Below, piece after piece: positions 10,686-25,750 of a DNA stretch of 64,000 nucleotides. A program made the translations under genes and the position numbers. The notes beneath the pieces were generated by a model. The model had not been told where the DNA came from. It worked only from the letters and a program-made list of their open reading frames with translations, and did no database searches. Source of the stretch: Auanema rhodensis (taxonomy: Eukaryota; Nematoda; Chromadorea; Rhabditida; Rhabditidae); NCBI GenBank assembly GCA_964057225.1, contig OZ059896.1:5890001-5954000 (forward strand). Direction: 5' to 3'. Within the stretch, counting starts at the first letter, position 1, and every line of letters begins with the position of its first letter.

Positions 10686-12440
10686 TCCATGTACACTCAA
10701 AATTGCTTCCAAAAACATTTTGACAAAAATTTTTTCGAAAAATTTCAGAATAATTTAGCAAAAAGTAGATGTTTTTAGATTCCTTTTTTCAAGGCAAAAA
10801 CGATGGACAATGTCATTCAACGAAAAAATTAATTCTTCAGGGTGAAAATCGAGGATATAGGTGTGAACTTATATCAGTTGATTTCTCGGTGCATTTTCAA
10901 GCTAGCGCAAATCTGATAGTACAGATCGACGCAGCTTAAAAATCCGCATCGAATGCACTATACTACATTGAGAAACGCTTAATACAAAAATTAGTTATGA
11001 TCGTTTGAAAAATGATGCATTAGTGTATGTTGAGTTTCCATGTACACTCAAAATTGCTTCCAAAAACATTTTGACAAAAATTTTTTCGAAAAATTTCAGA
11101 ATAATTTAGCAAAAAGTAGATGTTTTTAGATTCCTTTTTTCAAGGCAAAAACGATGGACAATGTCATTCAACGAAAAAATTAATTCTTCAGGGTGAAAAT
11201 CGAGGATATAGGTGTGAACTTATATCAGTTGATATCTCGGTGCATTTTTAAGCTAGCGCAAATCTGATAACACAGATCGACGCAGCTTAAAAATCCGCAT
11301 CGAATGCACTATACTACATTGAGAAACGCTTAATACAAAAATTAGTTATGATCGTTTGAAAAATGATGCATTAGTGTATGTTGAGTTTCCATGTACACTC
11401 AAAATTGCTTCCAAAAACATTTTGACAAAAATTTTTTCGAAAAATTTCAGAATAATTTAGCAAAAAGTAGATGTTTTTAGATTCCTTTTTTCAAGGCAAA
11501 AACGATGGACAATGTTATTCAACGAAAAAATTGATTCTTCAGGGTGAAAATCGAGGATATAGGTGTGAACTTATATCAGTTGATATCTCGGTGCATTTTT
11601 AAGCTAGCGCAAATCTGATAACACAGATCGACGCAGCTTAAAAATCCGCATCGAATGCACTATACTACATTGAGAAACGCTTAATACAAAAATTAGTTAT
11701 GATCGTTTGAAAAATGATGCATTAGTGTATGTTGAGTTTCCATGTACACTCAAAATTGCTTCCAAAAACATTTTGACAAAAATTTTTTCGAAAAATTTCA
11801 GAATAATTTAGCAAAAAGTAGATGTTTTTAGATTCCTTTTTTCAAGGCAAAAACGATGGACAATGTTATTCAACGAAAAAATTGATTCTTCAAGGTGAAA
11901 ATCGAGGATATAGGTGTGAACTTATATCAGTTGATATCTCGGTGCATTTTTAAGCTAGCGCAAATCTGATAACACAGATCGACGCAGCTTAAAAATCCGC
12001 ATCGAATGCACTATACTACATTGAGAAACGCTTAATACAAAAATTAGTTATGATCGTTTGAAAAATGATGCATTAGTGTATGTTGAGTTTCCATGTACAC
12101 TCAAAATTGCTTCCAAAAACATTTTGACAAAAATTTTTTCGAAAAATTTCAGAATAATTTAGCAAAAAGTAGATGTTTTTAGATTCCTTTTTTCAAGGCA
12201 AAAACGATGGACAATGTCATTCAACGAAAAAATTAATTCTTCAGGGTGAAAATCGAGGATATAGGTGTGAACTTATATCAGTTGATATCTCGGTGCATTT
12301 TCAAGCTAGCGCAAATCTGATAACACAGATCGACGCAGCTTAAAAATCCGCATCGAATGCACTATACTACATTGAGAAAAGCTAAATACAAAAATTAGTT
12401 ATGATCGTTTGAAAAATGATGCATTAGTGTATGTTGAGTT

Positions 12441-12790
12441 TCCATGTACACTCAAAATTGCTTCCAAAAACATTTTGACAAAAATTTTTTCGAAAAATTT
12501 CAGAATAATTTAGCAAAAAGTAGATGTTTTTAGATTCCTTTTTTCAAGGCAAAAACGATGGACAATGTTATTCAACGAAAAAATTGATTCTTCAAGGTGA
12601 AAATCGAGGATATAGGTGTGAACTTATATCAGTTGATATCTCGGTGCATTTTAAGCTAGCGCAAATCTGATAACACAGATCGACGCAGCTTAAAAATCCG
12701 CATCGAATGCACTATACTACATTGAGAAACGCTTAATACAAAAATTAGTTATGATCGTTTGAAAAATGATGCATTAGTGTATGTTGAGTT
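12441..12790 (+). repeat. 350-bp monomer subtype (cattttaagc)
   Basis: One T is missing in the T run at coordinates 209-213, shortening the inner stem of the 70-bp dyad. The same subtype, always with ttgattc and caagg, recurs at 22945, 24699, 32062, 52736 and 53788, so it is a heritable subtype rather than scattered errors. The next unit here (12791) has an independent 1-bp loss, gttgtatctc for gttgatatctc. Confidence 0.85.
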
Positions 12791-13140
12791 TCCATGTACA
12801 CTCAAAATTGCTTCCAAAAACATTTTGACAAAAATTTTTTCGAAAAATTTCAGAATAATTTAGCAAAAAGTAGATGTTTTTAGATTCCTTTTTTCAAGGA
12901 AAAAACGATGGACAATGTTATTCAACGAAAAAATTAATTCTTCAGGGTGAAAATCGAGGATATAGGTGTGAACTTATATCAGTTGTATCTCGGTGCATTT
13001 TCAAGCTAGCGCAAATCTGATAACACAGATCGACGCAGCTTAAAAATCCGCATCGAATGCACTATACTACATTGAGAAAAGCTAAATACAAAAATTAGTT
13101 ATGATCGTTTGAAAAATGATGCATTAGTGTATGTTGAGTT

Positions 13141-13483
13141 TCCATGTACACTCAAAATTGCTTCCAAAAACATTTTGACAAAAATTTTTTCGAAAAATTT
13201 CAGAATAATTTAGCAAAAAGTAGATGTTTTTAGATTCCTTTTTTCAAGGCAAAAACGATGGACAATGTTATTCAACGAAAAAATTAATTCTTCAGGGTGA
13301 AAATCGAGGATATAGGTGTGAACTTTGATATCTCGGTGCAATGTCAAGCTAGCGCAAATCTGATAGTACAGATCGACGCAGCTTAAAAATCCGCATCGAT
13401 TGCACTATATTACATTGAGAAAAGCTAAATACAAAAATTAGTTATGATCGTTTGAAAAATGATGCATTAGTGTATGTTGAGTT
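13141..13483 (+). repeat. 343-bp monomer variant, copy 3
   Basis: Same deletion and paired substitutions. It differs from the other ten in reading ctatattac rather than ctatactac. It opens the first four-monomer cassette (13141-14536). Confidence 0.95.
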
Positions 13484-14536
13484 TCCATGTACACTCAAAA
13501 TTTCTTCCAAAAACATTTTGACAAAAATTTTTTCGAAAAATTTCAAAATAATTTAGCAAAAAGTAGATGTTTTTAGATTTCTTTTTCCAAGGCAAAAACG
13601 ATGGACAATGTTATTCAACGAAAAAATTAATTCTTCAGGGTGAAAATCGAGGATATAAGTGTGAACTTATATCAGTTGATATCTCGGTGCATTTTTAAGC
13701 TAGCGCAAATCTGATAACACAGATCGACGCAGCTTAAAAATCCGCATCGAATGCACTATATTCCATTGAGAAAAGCTAAATACAAAAATTAGTTATGATC
13801 GTTTGAAAAATGATGCATTAGTGTATGTTGAGTTTCCATGTACACTCAAAATTGCTTCCAAAAACATTTTGACAAAAATTTTTTCGAAAAATTTCAGAAT
13901 AATTTAGCAAAAAGTAGATGTTTTTAGTTTCCTTTTTTCAAGGCAAAAACGATGGACAATGTCATTCAACGAAAAAATTAATTCTTCAGGGTGAAAATCG
14001 AGGATATAGGTGTGAACTTATATCAGTTGATTTCTCGGTGCATTTTCAAGCTAGCGCAAATCTGATAGTACAGATCGACGCAGCTTAAAAATCCGCATCG
14101 AATGCACTATATTACATTGAGAAAAGCTAAATACAAAAATTAGTTATGATCGTTTGAAAAATGATGCATTAGTGTATGTTGAGTTTCCATGTACACTCAA
14201 AATTGCTTCCAAAAACATTTTGACAAAAATTTTTTCGAAAAATTTCAAATTAATTTAGTAAAAAGTAGATGTTTTTAGATTCCTTTTTTCAAGGCAAAAA
14301 CGATGGACAATGTTATTCAACGAAAAAATTAATTCTTCAGGGTGAAAATCGAGGATATAGGTGTGAACTTATATCAGTTGATTTCTCGGTGCATTTTCAA
14401 GCTAGCGCAAATCTGATAGTACAGATCGACGCAGCTTAAAAATCCGCATCGAATGCACTATACTACATTGAGAAACGCTTAATACAAAAATTAGTTATGA
14501 TCGTTTGAAAAATGATGCATTAGTGTATGTTGAGTT
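13141..14536 (+). repeat. Four-monomer cassette, copy 1 (1396 bp)
   Basis: Order: a 343-bp unit; a caaaatttc unit with gatttctttttcc, ataag and tattcc; a unit with gtttcc, gtcatt and gatttc; a unit with caaatta and tttagt. These last two markers occur almost nowhere else. The same order recurs at 14888, 20145, 25751 and 33114, so the four units move and amplify as a block. Confidence 0.88.
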
Positions 14537-14887
14537 TCCATGTACACTCAAAATTGCTTCCAAAAACATTTTGACAAAAATTTTTTCGAAAAATTTCAGA
14601 ATAATTTAGCAAAAAGTAGATGTTTTTAGATTCCTTTTTTCAAGGCAAAAACGATGGACAATGTTATTCAACGAAAAAATTAATTCTTCAGGGTGAAAAT
14701 CGAGGATATAGGTGTGAACTTATATCAGTTGATATCTCGGTGCATTTTCAAGCTAGCGCAAATCTGATAACACAGATCGACGCAGCTTAAAAATCCGCAT
14801 CGAATGCACTATACTACATTGAGAAAAGCTAAATACAAAAATTAGTTATGATCGTTTGAAAAATGATGCATTAGTGTATGTTGAGTT

Positions 14888-15230
14888 TCCATGTACACTC
14901 AAAATTGCTTCCAAAAACATTTTGACAAAAATTTTTTCGAAAAATTTCAGAATAATTTAGCAAAAAGTAGATGTTTTTAGATTCCTTTTTTCAAGGCAAA
15001 AACGATGGACAATGTTATTCAACGAAAAAATTAATTCTTCAGGGTGAAAATCGAGGATATAGGTGTGAACTTTGATATCTCGGTGCAATGTCAAGCTAGC
15101 GCAAATCTGATAGTACAGATCGACGCAGCTTAAAAATCCGCATCGATTGCACTATACTACATTGAGAAAAGCTAAATACAAAAATTAGTTATGATCGTTT
15201 GAAAAATGATGCATTAGTGTATGTTGAGTT
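14888..15230 (+). repeat. 343-bp monomer variant, copy 4
   Basis: Same deletion and paired substitutions. It starts 1747 bp (five units) after copy 3 and opens the second cassette. Confidence 0.95.
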
Positions 15231-16283
15231 TCCATGTACACTCAAAATTTCTTCCAAAAACATTTTGACAAAAATTTTTTCGAAAAATTTCAAAATAATT
15301 TAGCAAAAAGTAGATGTTTTTAGATTTCTTTTTCCAAGGCAAAAACGATGGACAATGTTATTCAACGAAAAAATTAATTCTTCAGGGTGAAAATCGAGGA
15401 TATAAGTGTGAACTTATATCAGTTGATATCTCGGTGCATTTTTAAGCTAGCGCAAATCTGATAACACAGATCGACGCAGCTTAAAAATCCGCATCGAATG
15501 CACTATATTCCATTGAGAAAAGCTAAATACAAAAATTAGTTATGATCGTTTGAAAAATGATGCATTAGTGTATGTTGAGTTTCCATGTACACTCAAAATT
15601 GCTTCCAAAAACATTTTGACAAAAATTTTTTCGAAAAATTTCAGAATAATTTAGCAAAAAGTAGATGTTTTTAGTTTCCTTTTTTCAAGGCAAAAACGAT
15701 GGACAATGTCATTCAACGAAAAAATCAATTCTTCAGGGTGAAAATCGAGGATATAGGTGTGAACTTATATCAGTTGATTTCTCGGTGCATTTTCAAGCTA
15801 GCGCAAATCTGATAGTACAGATCGACGCAGCTTAAAAATCCGCATCGAATGCACTATATTACATTGAGAAAAGCTAAATACAAAAATTAGTTATGATCGT
15901 TTGAAAAATGATGCATTAGTGTATGTTGAGTTTCCATGTACACTCAAAATTGCTTCCAAAAACATTTTGACAAAAATTTTTTCGAAAAATTTCAAATTAA
16001 TTTAGTAAAAAGTAGATGTTTTTAGATTCCTTTTTTCAAGGCAAAAACGATGGACAATGTTATTCAACGAAAAAATTAATTCTTCAGGGTGAAAATCGAG
16101 GATATAGGTGTGAACTTATATCAGTTGATTTCTCGGTGCATTTTCAAGCTAGCGCAAATCTGATAGTACAGATCGACGCAGCTTAAAAATCCGCATCGAA
16201 TGCACTATACTACATTGAGAAACGCTTAATACAAAAATTAGTTATGATCGTTTGAAAAATGATGCATTAGTGTATGTTGAGTT
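14888..16283 (+). repeat. Four-monomer cassette, copy 2
   Basis: Same order as copy 1, 1747 bp downstream. Its third unit has the private base in aatcaattc (aattaattc elsewhere), shared only with copy 3. This shows copies 2 and 3 are sisters although they lie 5257 bp apart. Confidence 0.88.
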
Positions 16284-19200
16284 TCCATGTACACTCAAAA
16301 TTGCTTCCAAAAACATTTTGACAAAAATTTTTTCGAAAAATTTCAGAATAATTTAGCAAAAAGTAGATGTTTTTAGATTCCTTTTTTCAAGGCAAAAACG
16401 ATGGACAATGTCATTCAACGAAAAAATTAATTCTTCAGGGTGAAAATCGAGGATATAGGTGTGAACTTATATCAGTTGATTTCTCGGTGCATTTTCAAGC
16501 TAGCGCAAATCTGATAGTACAGATCGACGCAGCTTAAAAATCCGCATCGAATGCACTATACTACATTGAGAAACGCTTAATACAAAAATTAGTTATGATC
16601 GTTTGAAAAATGATGCATTAGTGTATGTTGAGTTTCCATGTACACTCAAAATTGCTTCCAAAAACATTTTGACAAAAATTTTTTCGAAAAATTTCAGAAT
16701 AATTTAGCAAAAAGTAGATGTTTTTAGATTCCTTTTTTCAAGGCAAAAACGATGGACAATGTCATTCAACGAAAAAATTAATTCTTCAGGGTGAAAATCG
16801 AGGATATAGGTGTGAACTTATATCAGTTGATATCTCGGTGCATTTTTAAGCTAGCGCAAATCTGATAACACAGATCGACGCAGCTTAAAAATCCGCATCG
16901 AATGCACTATACTACATTGAGAAACGCTTAATACAAAAATTAGTTATGATCGTTTGAAAAATGATGCATTAGTGTATGTTGAGTTTCCATGTACACTCAA
17001 AATTGCTTCCAAAAACATTTTGACAAAAATTTTTTCGAAAAATTTCAGAATAATTTAGCAAAAAGTAGATGTTTTTAGATTCCTTTTTTCAAGGCAAAAA
17101 CGATGGACAATGTTATTCAACGAAAAAATTGATTCTTCAGGGTGAAAATCGAGGATATAGGTGTGAACTTATATCAGTTGATATCTCGGTGCATTTTTAA
17201 GCTAGCGCAAATCTGATAACACAGATCGACGCAGCTTAAAAATCCGCATCGAATGCACTATACTACATTGAGAAACGCTTAATACAAAAATTAGTTATGA
17301 TCGTTTGAAAAATGATGCATTAGTGTATGTTGAGTTTCCATGTACACTCAAAATTGCTTCCAAAAACATTTTGACAAAAATTTTTTCGAAAAATTTCAGA
17401 ATAATTTAGCAAAAAGTAGATGTTTTTAGATTCCTTTTTTCAAGGCAAAAACGATGGACAATGTTATTCAACGAAAAAATTGATTCTTCAAGGTGAAAAT
17501 CGAGGATATAGGTGTGAACTTATATCAGTTGATATCTCGGTGCATTTTCAAGCTAGCGCAAATCTGATAGTACAGATCGACGCAGCTTAAAAATCCGCAT
17601 CGAATGCACTATACTACATTGAGAAACGCTTAATACAAAAATTAGTTATGATCGTTTGAAAAATGATGCATTAGTGTATGTTGAGTTTCCATGTACACTC
17701 AAAATTGCTTCCAAAAACATTTTGACAAAAATTTTTTCGAAAAATTTCAGAATAATTTAGCAAAAAGTAGATGTTTTTAGATTCCTTTTTTCAAGGCAAA
17801 AACGATGGACAATGTTATTCAACGAAAAAATTGATTCTTCAGGGTGAAAATCGAGGATATAGGTGTGAACTTATATCAGTTGATATCTCGGTGCATTTTT
17901 AAGCTAGCGCAAATCTGATAACACAGATCGACGCAGCTTAAAAATCCGCATCGAATGCACTATACTACATTGAGAAACGCTTAATACAAAAATTAGTTAT
18001 GATCGTTTGAAAAATGATGCATTAGTGTATGTTGAGTTTCCATGTACACTCAAAATTGCTTCCAAAAACATTTTGACAAAAATTTTTTCGAAAAATTTCA
18101 GAATAATTTAGCAAAAAGTAGATGTTTTTAGATTCCTTTTTTCAAGGCAAAAACGATGGACAATGTCATTCAACGAAAAAATTAATTCTTCAGGGTGAAA
18201 ATCGAGGATATAGGTGTGAACTTATATCAGTTGATTTCTCGGTGCATTTTCAAGCTAGCGCAAATCTGATAGTACAGATCGACGCAGCTTAAAAATCCGC
18301 ATCGAATGCACTATACTACATTGAGAAACGCTTAATACAAAAATTAGTTATGATCGTTTGAAAAATGATGCATTAGTGTATGTTGAGTTTCCATGTACAC
18401 TCAAAATTGCTTCCAAAAACATTTTGACAAAAATTTTTTCGAAAAATTTCAGAATAATTTAGCAAAAAGTAGATGTTTTTAGATTCCTTTTTTCAAGGCA
18501 AAAACGATGGACAATGTCATTCAACGAAAAAATTAATTCTTCAGGGTGAAAATCGAGGATATAGGTGTGAACTTATATCAGTTGATATCTCGGTGCATTT
18601 TCAAGCTAGCGCAAATCTGATAACACAGATCGACGCAGCTTAAAAATCCGCATCGAATGCACTATACTACATTGAGAAAAGCTAAATACAAAAATTAGTT
18701 ATGATCGTTTGAAAAATGATGCATTAGTGTATGTTGAGTTTCCATGTACACTCAAAATTGCTTCCAAAAACATTTTGACAAAAATTTTTTCGAAAAATTT
18801 CAGAATAATTTAGCAAAAAGTAGATGTTTTTAGATTCCTTTTTTCAAGGCAAAAACGATGGACAATGTTATTCAACGAAAAAATTGATTCTTCAGGGTGA
18901 AAATCGAGGATATAGGTGTGAACTTATATCAGTTGATATCTCGGTGCATTTTTAAGCTAGCGCAAATCTGATAACACAGATCGACGCAGCTTAAAAATCC
19001 GCATCGAATGCACTATACTACATTGAGAAAAGCTAAATACAAAAATTAGTTATGATCGTTTGAAAAATGATGCATTAGTGTATGTTGAGTTTCCATGTAC
19101 ACTCAAAATTGCTTCCAAAAACATTTTGACAAAAATTTTTTCGAAAAATTTCAGAATAATTTAGCAAAAAGTAGATGTTTTTAGATTCCTTTTTTCAAGG

Positions 19201-20144
19201 CAAAAACGATGGACAATGTTATTCAACGAAAAAATTGATTCTTCAGGGTGAAAATCGAGGATATAGGTGTGAACTTATATCAGTTGATATCTCGGTGCAT
19301 TTTTAAGCTAGCGCAAATCTGATAACACAGATCGACGCAGCTTAAAAATCCGCATCGAATGCACTATACTACATTGAGAAACGCTTAATACAAAAATTAG
19401 TTATGATCGTTTGAAAAATGATGCATTAGTGTATGTTGAGTTTCCATGTACACTCAAAATTGCTTCCAAAAACATTTTGACAAAAATTTTTTCGAAAAAT
19501 TTCAGAATAATTTAGCAAAAAGTAGATGTTTTTAGATTCCTTTTTTCAAGGCAAAAACGATGGACAATGTTATTCAACGAAAAAATTGATTCTTCAAGGT
19601 GAAAATCGAGGATATAGGTGTGAACTTATATCAGTTGATATCTCGGTGCATTTTCAAGCTAGCGCAAATCTGATAGTACAGATCGACGCAGCTTAAAAAT
19701 CCGCATCGAATGCACTATACTACATTGAGAAACGCTTAATACAAAAATTAGTTATGATCGTTTGAAAAATGATGCATTAGTGTATGTTGAGTTTCCATGT
19801 ACACTCAAAATTGCTTCCAAAAACATTTTGACAAAAATTTTTTCGAAAAATTTCAGAATAATTTAGCAAAAAGTAGATGTTTTTAGATTCCTTTTTTCAA
19901 GGCAAAAACGATGGACAATGTTATTCAACGAAAAAATTGATTCTTCAGGGTGAAAATCGAGGATATAGGTGTGAACTTATATCAGTTGATATCTCGGTGC
20001 ATTTTCAAGCTAGCGCAAATCTGATAACACAGATCGACGCAGCTTAAAAATCCGCATCGAATGCACTATACTACATTGAGAAAAGCTAAATACAAAAATT
20101 AGTTATGATCGTTTGAAAAATGATGCATTAGTGTATGTTGAGTT
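16284..20144 (+). repeat. Eleven cagaata-class monomers between cassettes
   Basis: All eleven units have cagaata and tttagc and differ in the gtcatt/gttatt, ttaattc/ttgattc, gatatc/gatttc and aacac/agtac sites. Order is irregular, with runs such as ttgattc/aggg next to ttgattc/caagg. No clean higher-order period was found by eye. Confidence 0.75.
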
Positions 20145-20487
20145 TCCATGTACACTCAAAATTGCTTCCAAAAACATTTTGACAAAAATTTTTTCGAAAA
20201 ATTTCAGAATAATTTAGCAAAAAGTAGATGTTTTTAGATTCCTTTTTTCAAGGCAAAAACGATGGACAATGTTATTCAACGAAAAAATTAATTCTTCAGG
20301 GTGAAAATCGAGGATATAGGTGTGAACTTTGATATCTCGGTGCAATGTCAAGCTAGCGCAAATCTGATAGTACAGATCGACGCAGCTTAAAAATCCGCAT
20401 CGATTGCACTATACTACATTGAGAAAAGCTAAATACAAAAATTAGTTATGATCGTTTGAAAAATGATGCATTAGTGTATGTTGAGTT
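20145..20487 (+). repeat. 343-bp monomer variant, copy 5
   Basis: Same deletion and paired substitutions. It starts 5257 bp (fifteen units) after copy 4 and opens the third cassette. Confidence 0.95.
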
Positions 20488-21540
20488 TCCATGTACACTC
20501 AAAATTTCTTCCAAAAACATTTTGACAAAAATTTTTTCGAAAAATTTCAAAATAATTTAGCAAAAAGTAGATGTTTTTAGATTTCTTTTTCCAAGGCAAA
20601 AACGATGGACAATGTTATTCAACGAAAAAATTAATTCTTCAGGGTGAAAATCGAGGATATAAGTGTGAACTTATATCAGTTGATATCTCGGTGCATTTTT
20701 AAGCTAGCGCAAATCTGATAACACAGATCGACGCAGCTTAAAAATCCGCATCGAATGCACTATATTCCATTGAGAAAAGCTAAATACAAAAATTAGTTAT
20801 GATCGTTTGAAAAATGATGCATTAGTGTATGTTGAGTTTCCATGTACACTCAAAATTGCTTCCAAAAACATTTTGACAAAAATTTTTTCGAAAAATTTCA
20901 GAATAATTTAGCAAAAAGTAGATGTTTTTAGTTTCCTTTTTTCAAGGCAAAAACGATGGACAATGTCATTCAACGAAAAAATCAATTCTTCAGGGTGAAA
21001 ATCGAGGATATAGGTGTGAACTTATATCAGTTGATTTCTCGGTGCATTTTCAAGCTAGCGCAAATCTGATAGTACAGATCGACGCAGCTTAAAAATCCGC
21101 ATCGAATGCACTATATTACATTGAGAAAAGCTAAATACAAAAATTAGTTATGATCGTTTGAAAAATGATGCATTAGTGTATGTTGAGTTTCCATGTACAC
21201 TCAAAATTGCTTCCAAAAACATTTTGACAAAAATTTTTTCGAAAAATTTCAAATTAATTTAGTAAAAAGTAGATGTTTTTAGATTCCTTTTTTCAAGGCA
21301 AAAACGATGGACAATGTTATTCAACGAAAAAATTAATTCTTCAGGGTGAAAATCGAGGATATAGGTGTGAACTTATATCAGTTGATTTCTCGGTGCATTT
21401 TCAAGCTAGCGCAAATCTGATAGTACAGATCGACGCAGCTTAAAAATCCGCATCGAATGCACTATACTACATTGAGAAACGCTTAATACAAAAATTAGTT
21501 ATGATCGTTTGAAAAATGATGCATTAGTGTATGTTGAGTT
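20145..21540 (+). repeat. Four-monomer cassette, copy 3
   Basis: Same order as copies 1 and 2, including gatttctttttcc in the second unit, gtttcc and aatcaattc in the third and caaatta in the fourth. The next unit (21541) carries a private aaaatcaagg change. Confidence 0.88.
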
Positions 21541-24500
21541 TCCATGTACACTCAAAATTGCTTCCAAAAACATTTTGACAAAAATTTTTTCGAAAAATTT
21601 CAGAATAATTTAGCAAAAAGTAGATGTTTTTAGATTCCTTTTTTCAAGGCAAAAACGATGGACAATGTCATTCAACGAAAAAATTAATTCTTCAGGGTGA
21701 AAATCAAGGATATAGGTGTGAACTTATATCAGTTGATTTCTCGGTGCATTTTCAAGCTAGCGCAAATCTGATAGTACAGATCGACGCAGCTTAAAAATCC
21801 GCATCGAATGCACTATACTACATTGAGAAACGCTTAATACAAAAATTAGTTATGATCGTTTGAAAAATGATGCATTAGTGTATGTTGAGTTTCCATGTAC
21901 ACTCAAAATTGCTTCCAAAAACATTTTGACAAAAATTTTTTCGAAAAATTTCAGAATAATTTAGCAAAAAGTAGATGTTTTTAGATTCCTTTTTTCAAGG
22001 CAAAAACGATGGACAATGTCATTCAACGAAAAAATTAATTCTTCAGGGTGAAAATCGAGGATATAGGTGTGAACTTATATCAGTTGATATCTCGGTGCAT
22101 TTTTAAGCTAGCGCAAATCTGATAACACAGATCGACGCAGCTTAAAAATCCGCATCGAATGCACTATACTACATTGAGAAACGCTTAATACAAAAATTAG
22201 TTATGATCGTTTGAAAAATGATGCATTAGTGTATGTTGAGTTTCCATGTACACTCAAAATTGCTTCCAAAAACATTTTGACAAAAATTTTTTCGAAAAAT
22301 TTCAGAATAATTTAGCAAAAAGTAGATGTTTTTAGATTCCTTTTTTCAAGGCAAAAACGATGGACAATGTCATTCAACGAAAAAATTAATTCTTCAGGGT
22401 GAAAATCGAGGATATAGGTGTGAACTTATATCAGTTGATTTCTCGGTGCATTTTCAAGCTAGCGCAAATCTGATAGTACAGATCGACGCAGCTTAAAAAT
22501 CCGCATCGAATGCACTATACTACATTGAGAAACGCTTAATACAAAAATTAGTTATGATCGTTTGAAAAATGATGCATTAGTGTATGTTGAGTTTCCATGT
22601 ACACTCAAAATTGCTTCCAAAAACATTTTGACAAAAATTTTTTCGAAAAATTTCAGAATAATTTAGCAAAAAGTAGATGTTTTTAGATTCCTTTTTTCAA
22701 GGCAAAAACGATGGACAATGTCATTCAACGAAAAAATTAATTCTTCAGGGTGAAAATCGAGGATATAGGTGTGAACTTATATCAGTTGATATCTCGGTGC
22801 ATTTTCAAGCTAGCGCAAATCTGATAACACAGATCGACGCAGCTTAAAAATCCGCATCGAATGCACTATACTACATTGAGAAAAGCTAAATACAAAAATT
22901 AGTTATGATCGTTTGAAAAATGATGCATTAGTGTATGTTGAGTTTCCATGTACACTCAAAATTGCTTCCAAAAACATTTTGACAAAAATTTTTTCGAAAA
23001 ATTTCAGAATAATTTAGCAAAAAGTAGATGTTTTTAGATTCCTTTTTTCAAGGCAAAAACGATGGACAATGTTATTCAACGAAAAAATTGATTCTTCAAG
23101 GTGAAAATCGAGGATATAGGTGTGAACTTATATCAGTTGATATCTCGGTGCATTTTAAGCTAGCGCAAATCTGATAACACAGATCGACGCAGCTTAAAAA
23201 TCCGCATCGAATGCACTATACTACATTGAGAAACGCTTAATACAAAAATTAGTTATGATCGTTTGAAAAATGATGCATTAGTGTATGTTGAGTTTCCATG
23301 TACACTCAAAATTGCTTCCAAAAACATTTTGACAAAAATTTTTTCGAAAAATTTCAGAATAATTTAGCAAAAAGTAGATGTTTTTAGATTCCTTTTTTCA
23401 AGGCAAAAACGATGGACAATGTCATTCAACGAAAAAATTAATTCTTCAGGGTGAAAATCGAGGATATAGGTGTGAACTTATATCAGTTGATTTCTCGGTG
23501 CATTTTCAAGCTAGCGCAAATCTGATAGTACAGATCGACGCAGCTTAAAAATCCGCATCGAATGCACTATACTACATTGAGAAACGCTTAATACAAAAAT
23601 TAGTTATGATCGTTTGAAAAATGATGCATTAGTGTATGTTGAGTTTCCATGTACACTCAAAATTGCTTCCAAAAACATTTTGACAAAAATTTTTTCGAAA
23701 AATTTCAGAATAATTTAGCAAAAAGTAGATGTTTTTAGATTCCTTTTTTCAAGGCAAAAACGATGGACAATGTCATTCAACGAAAAAATTAATTCTTCAG
23801 GGTGAAAATCGAGGATATAGGTGTGAACTTATATCAGTTGATTTCTCGGTGCATTTTCAAGCTAGCGCAAATCTGATAGTACAGATCGACGCAGCTTAAA
23901 AATCCGCATCGAATGCACTATACTACATTGAGAAACGCTTAATACAAAAATTAGTTATGATCGTTTGAAAAATGATGCATTAGTGTATGTTGAGTTTCCA
24001 TGTACACTCAAAATTGCTTCCAAAAACATTTTGACAAAAATTTTTTCGAAAAATTTCAGAATAATTTAGCAAAAAGTAGATGTTTTTAGATTCCTTTTTT
24101 CAAGGCAAAAACGATGGACAATGTCATTCAACGAAAAAATTAATTCTTCAGGGTGAAAATCGAGGATATAGGTGTGAACTTATATCAGTTGATATCTCGG
24201 TGCATTTTTAAGCTAGCGCAAATCTGATAACACAGATCGACGCAGCTTAAAAATCCGCATCGAATGCACTATACTACATTGAGAAACGCTTAATACAAAA
24301 ATTAGTTATGATCGTTTGAAAAATGATGCATTAGTGTATGTTGAGTTTCCATGTACACTCAAAATTGCTTCCAAAAACATTTTGACAAAAATTTTTTCGA
24401 AAAATTTCAGAATAATTTAGCAAAAAGTAGATGTTTTTAGATTCCTTTTTTCAAGGCAAAAACGATGGACAATGTCATTCAACGAAAAAATTAATTCTTC

Positions 24501-25750
24501 AGGGTGAAAATCGAGGATATAGGTGTGAACTTATATCAGTTGATATCTCGGTGCATTTTCAAGCTAGCGCAAATCTGATAACACAGATCGACGCAGCTTA
24601 AAAATCCGCATCGAATGCACTATACTACATTGAGAAAAGCTAAATACAAAAATTAGTTATGATCGTTTGAAAAATGATGCATTAGTGTATGTTGAGTTTC
24701 CATGTACACTCAAAATTGCTTCCAAAAACATTTTGACAAAAATTTTTTCGAAAAATTTCAGAATAATTTAGCAAAAAGTAGATGTTTTTAGATTCCTTTT
24801 TTCAAGGCAAAAACGATGGACAATGTTATTCAACGAAAAAATTGATTCTTCAAGGTGAAAATCGAGGATATAGGTGTGAACTTATATCAGTTGATATCTC
24901 GGTGCATTTTAAGCTAGCGCAAATCTGATAACACAGATCGACGCAGCTTAAAAATCCGCATCGAATGCACTATACTACATTGAGAAACGCTTAATACAAA
25001 AATTAGTTATGATCGTTTGAAAAATGATGCATTAGTGTATGTTGAGTTTCCATGTACACTCAAAATTGCTTCCAAAAACATTTTGACAAAAATTTTTTCG
25101 AAAAATTTCAGAATAATTTAGCAAAAAGTAGATGTTTTTAGATTCCTTTTTTCAAGGCAAAAACGATGGACAATGTCATTCAACGAAAAAATTAATTCTT
25201 CAGGGTGAAAATCGAGGATATAGGTGTGAACTTATATCAGTTGATATCTCGGTGCATTTTCAAGCTAGCGCAAATCTGATAACACAGATCGACGCAGCTT
25301 AAAAATCCGCATCGAATGCACTATACTACATTGAGAAAAGTTAAATACGAAAATTAGTTATGATCGTTTGAAAAATGATGCATTAGTGTATGTTGAGTTT
25401 CCATGTACACTCAAAATTGCTTCCAAAAACATTTTGACAAAAATTTTTTCGAAAAATTTCAGAATAATTTAGCAAAAAGTAGATGTTTTTAGATTCCTTT
25501 TTTCAAGGCAAAAACGATGGACAATGTTATTCAACGAAAAAATTAATTCTTCAGGGTGAAAATCGAGGATATAGGTGTGAACTTATATCAGTTGATATCT
25601 CGGTGCATTTTCAAGCTAGCGCAAATCTGATAACACAGATCGACGCAGCTTAAAAATCCGCATCGAATGCACTATACTACATTGAGAAAAGCTAAATACA
25701 AAAATTAGTTATGATCGTTTGAAAAATGATGCATTAGTGTATGTTGAGTT
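21541..25750 (+). repeat. Twelve cagaata-class monomers between cassettes
   Basis: Contains two 350-bp units (22945 and 24699) 1754 bp apart, each following a gtcatt/ttttcaag/aacac/aagctaaat unit, so a five-unit block is probably duplicated here. The unit at 25049 has aagttaaatacg; aagttaaat is found otherwise only at 32701, linking this stretch to the one before cassette 5. Confidence 0.75.
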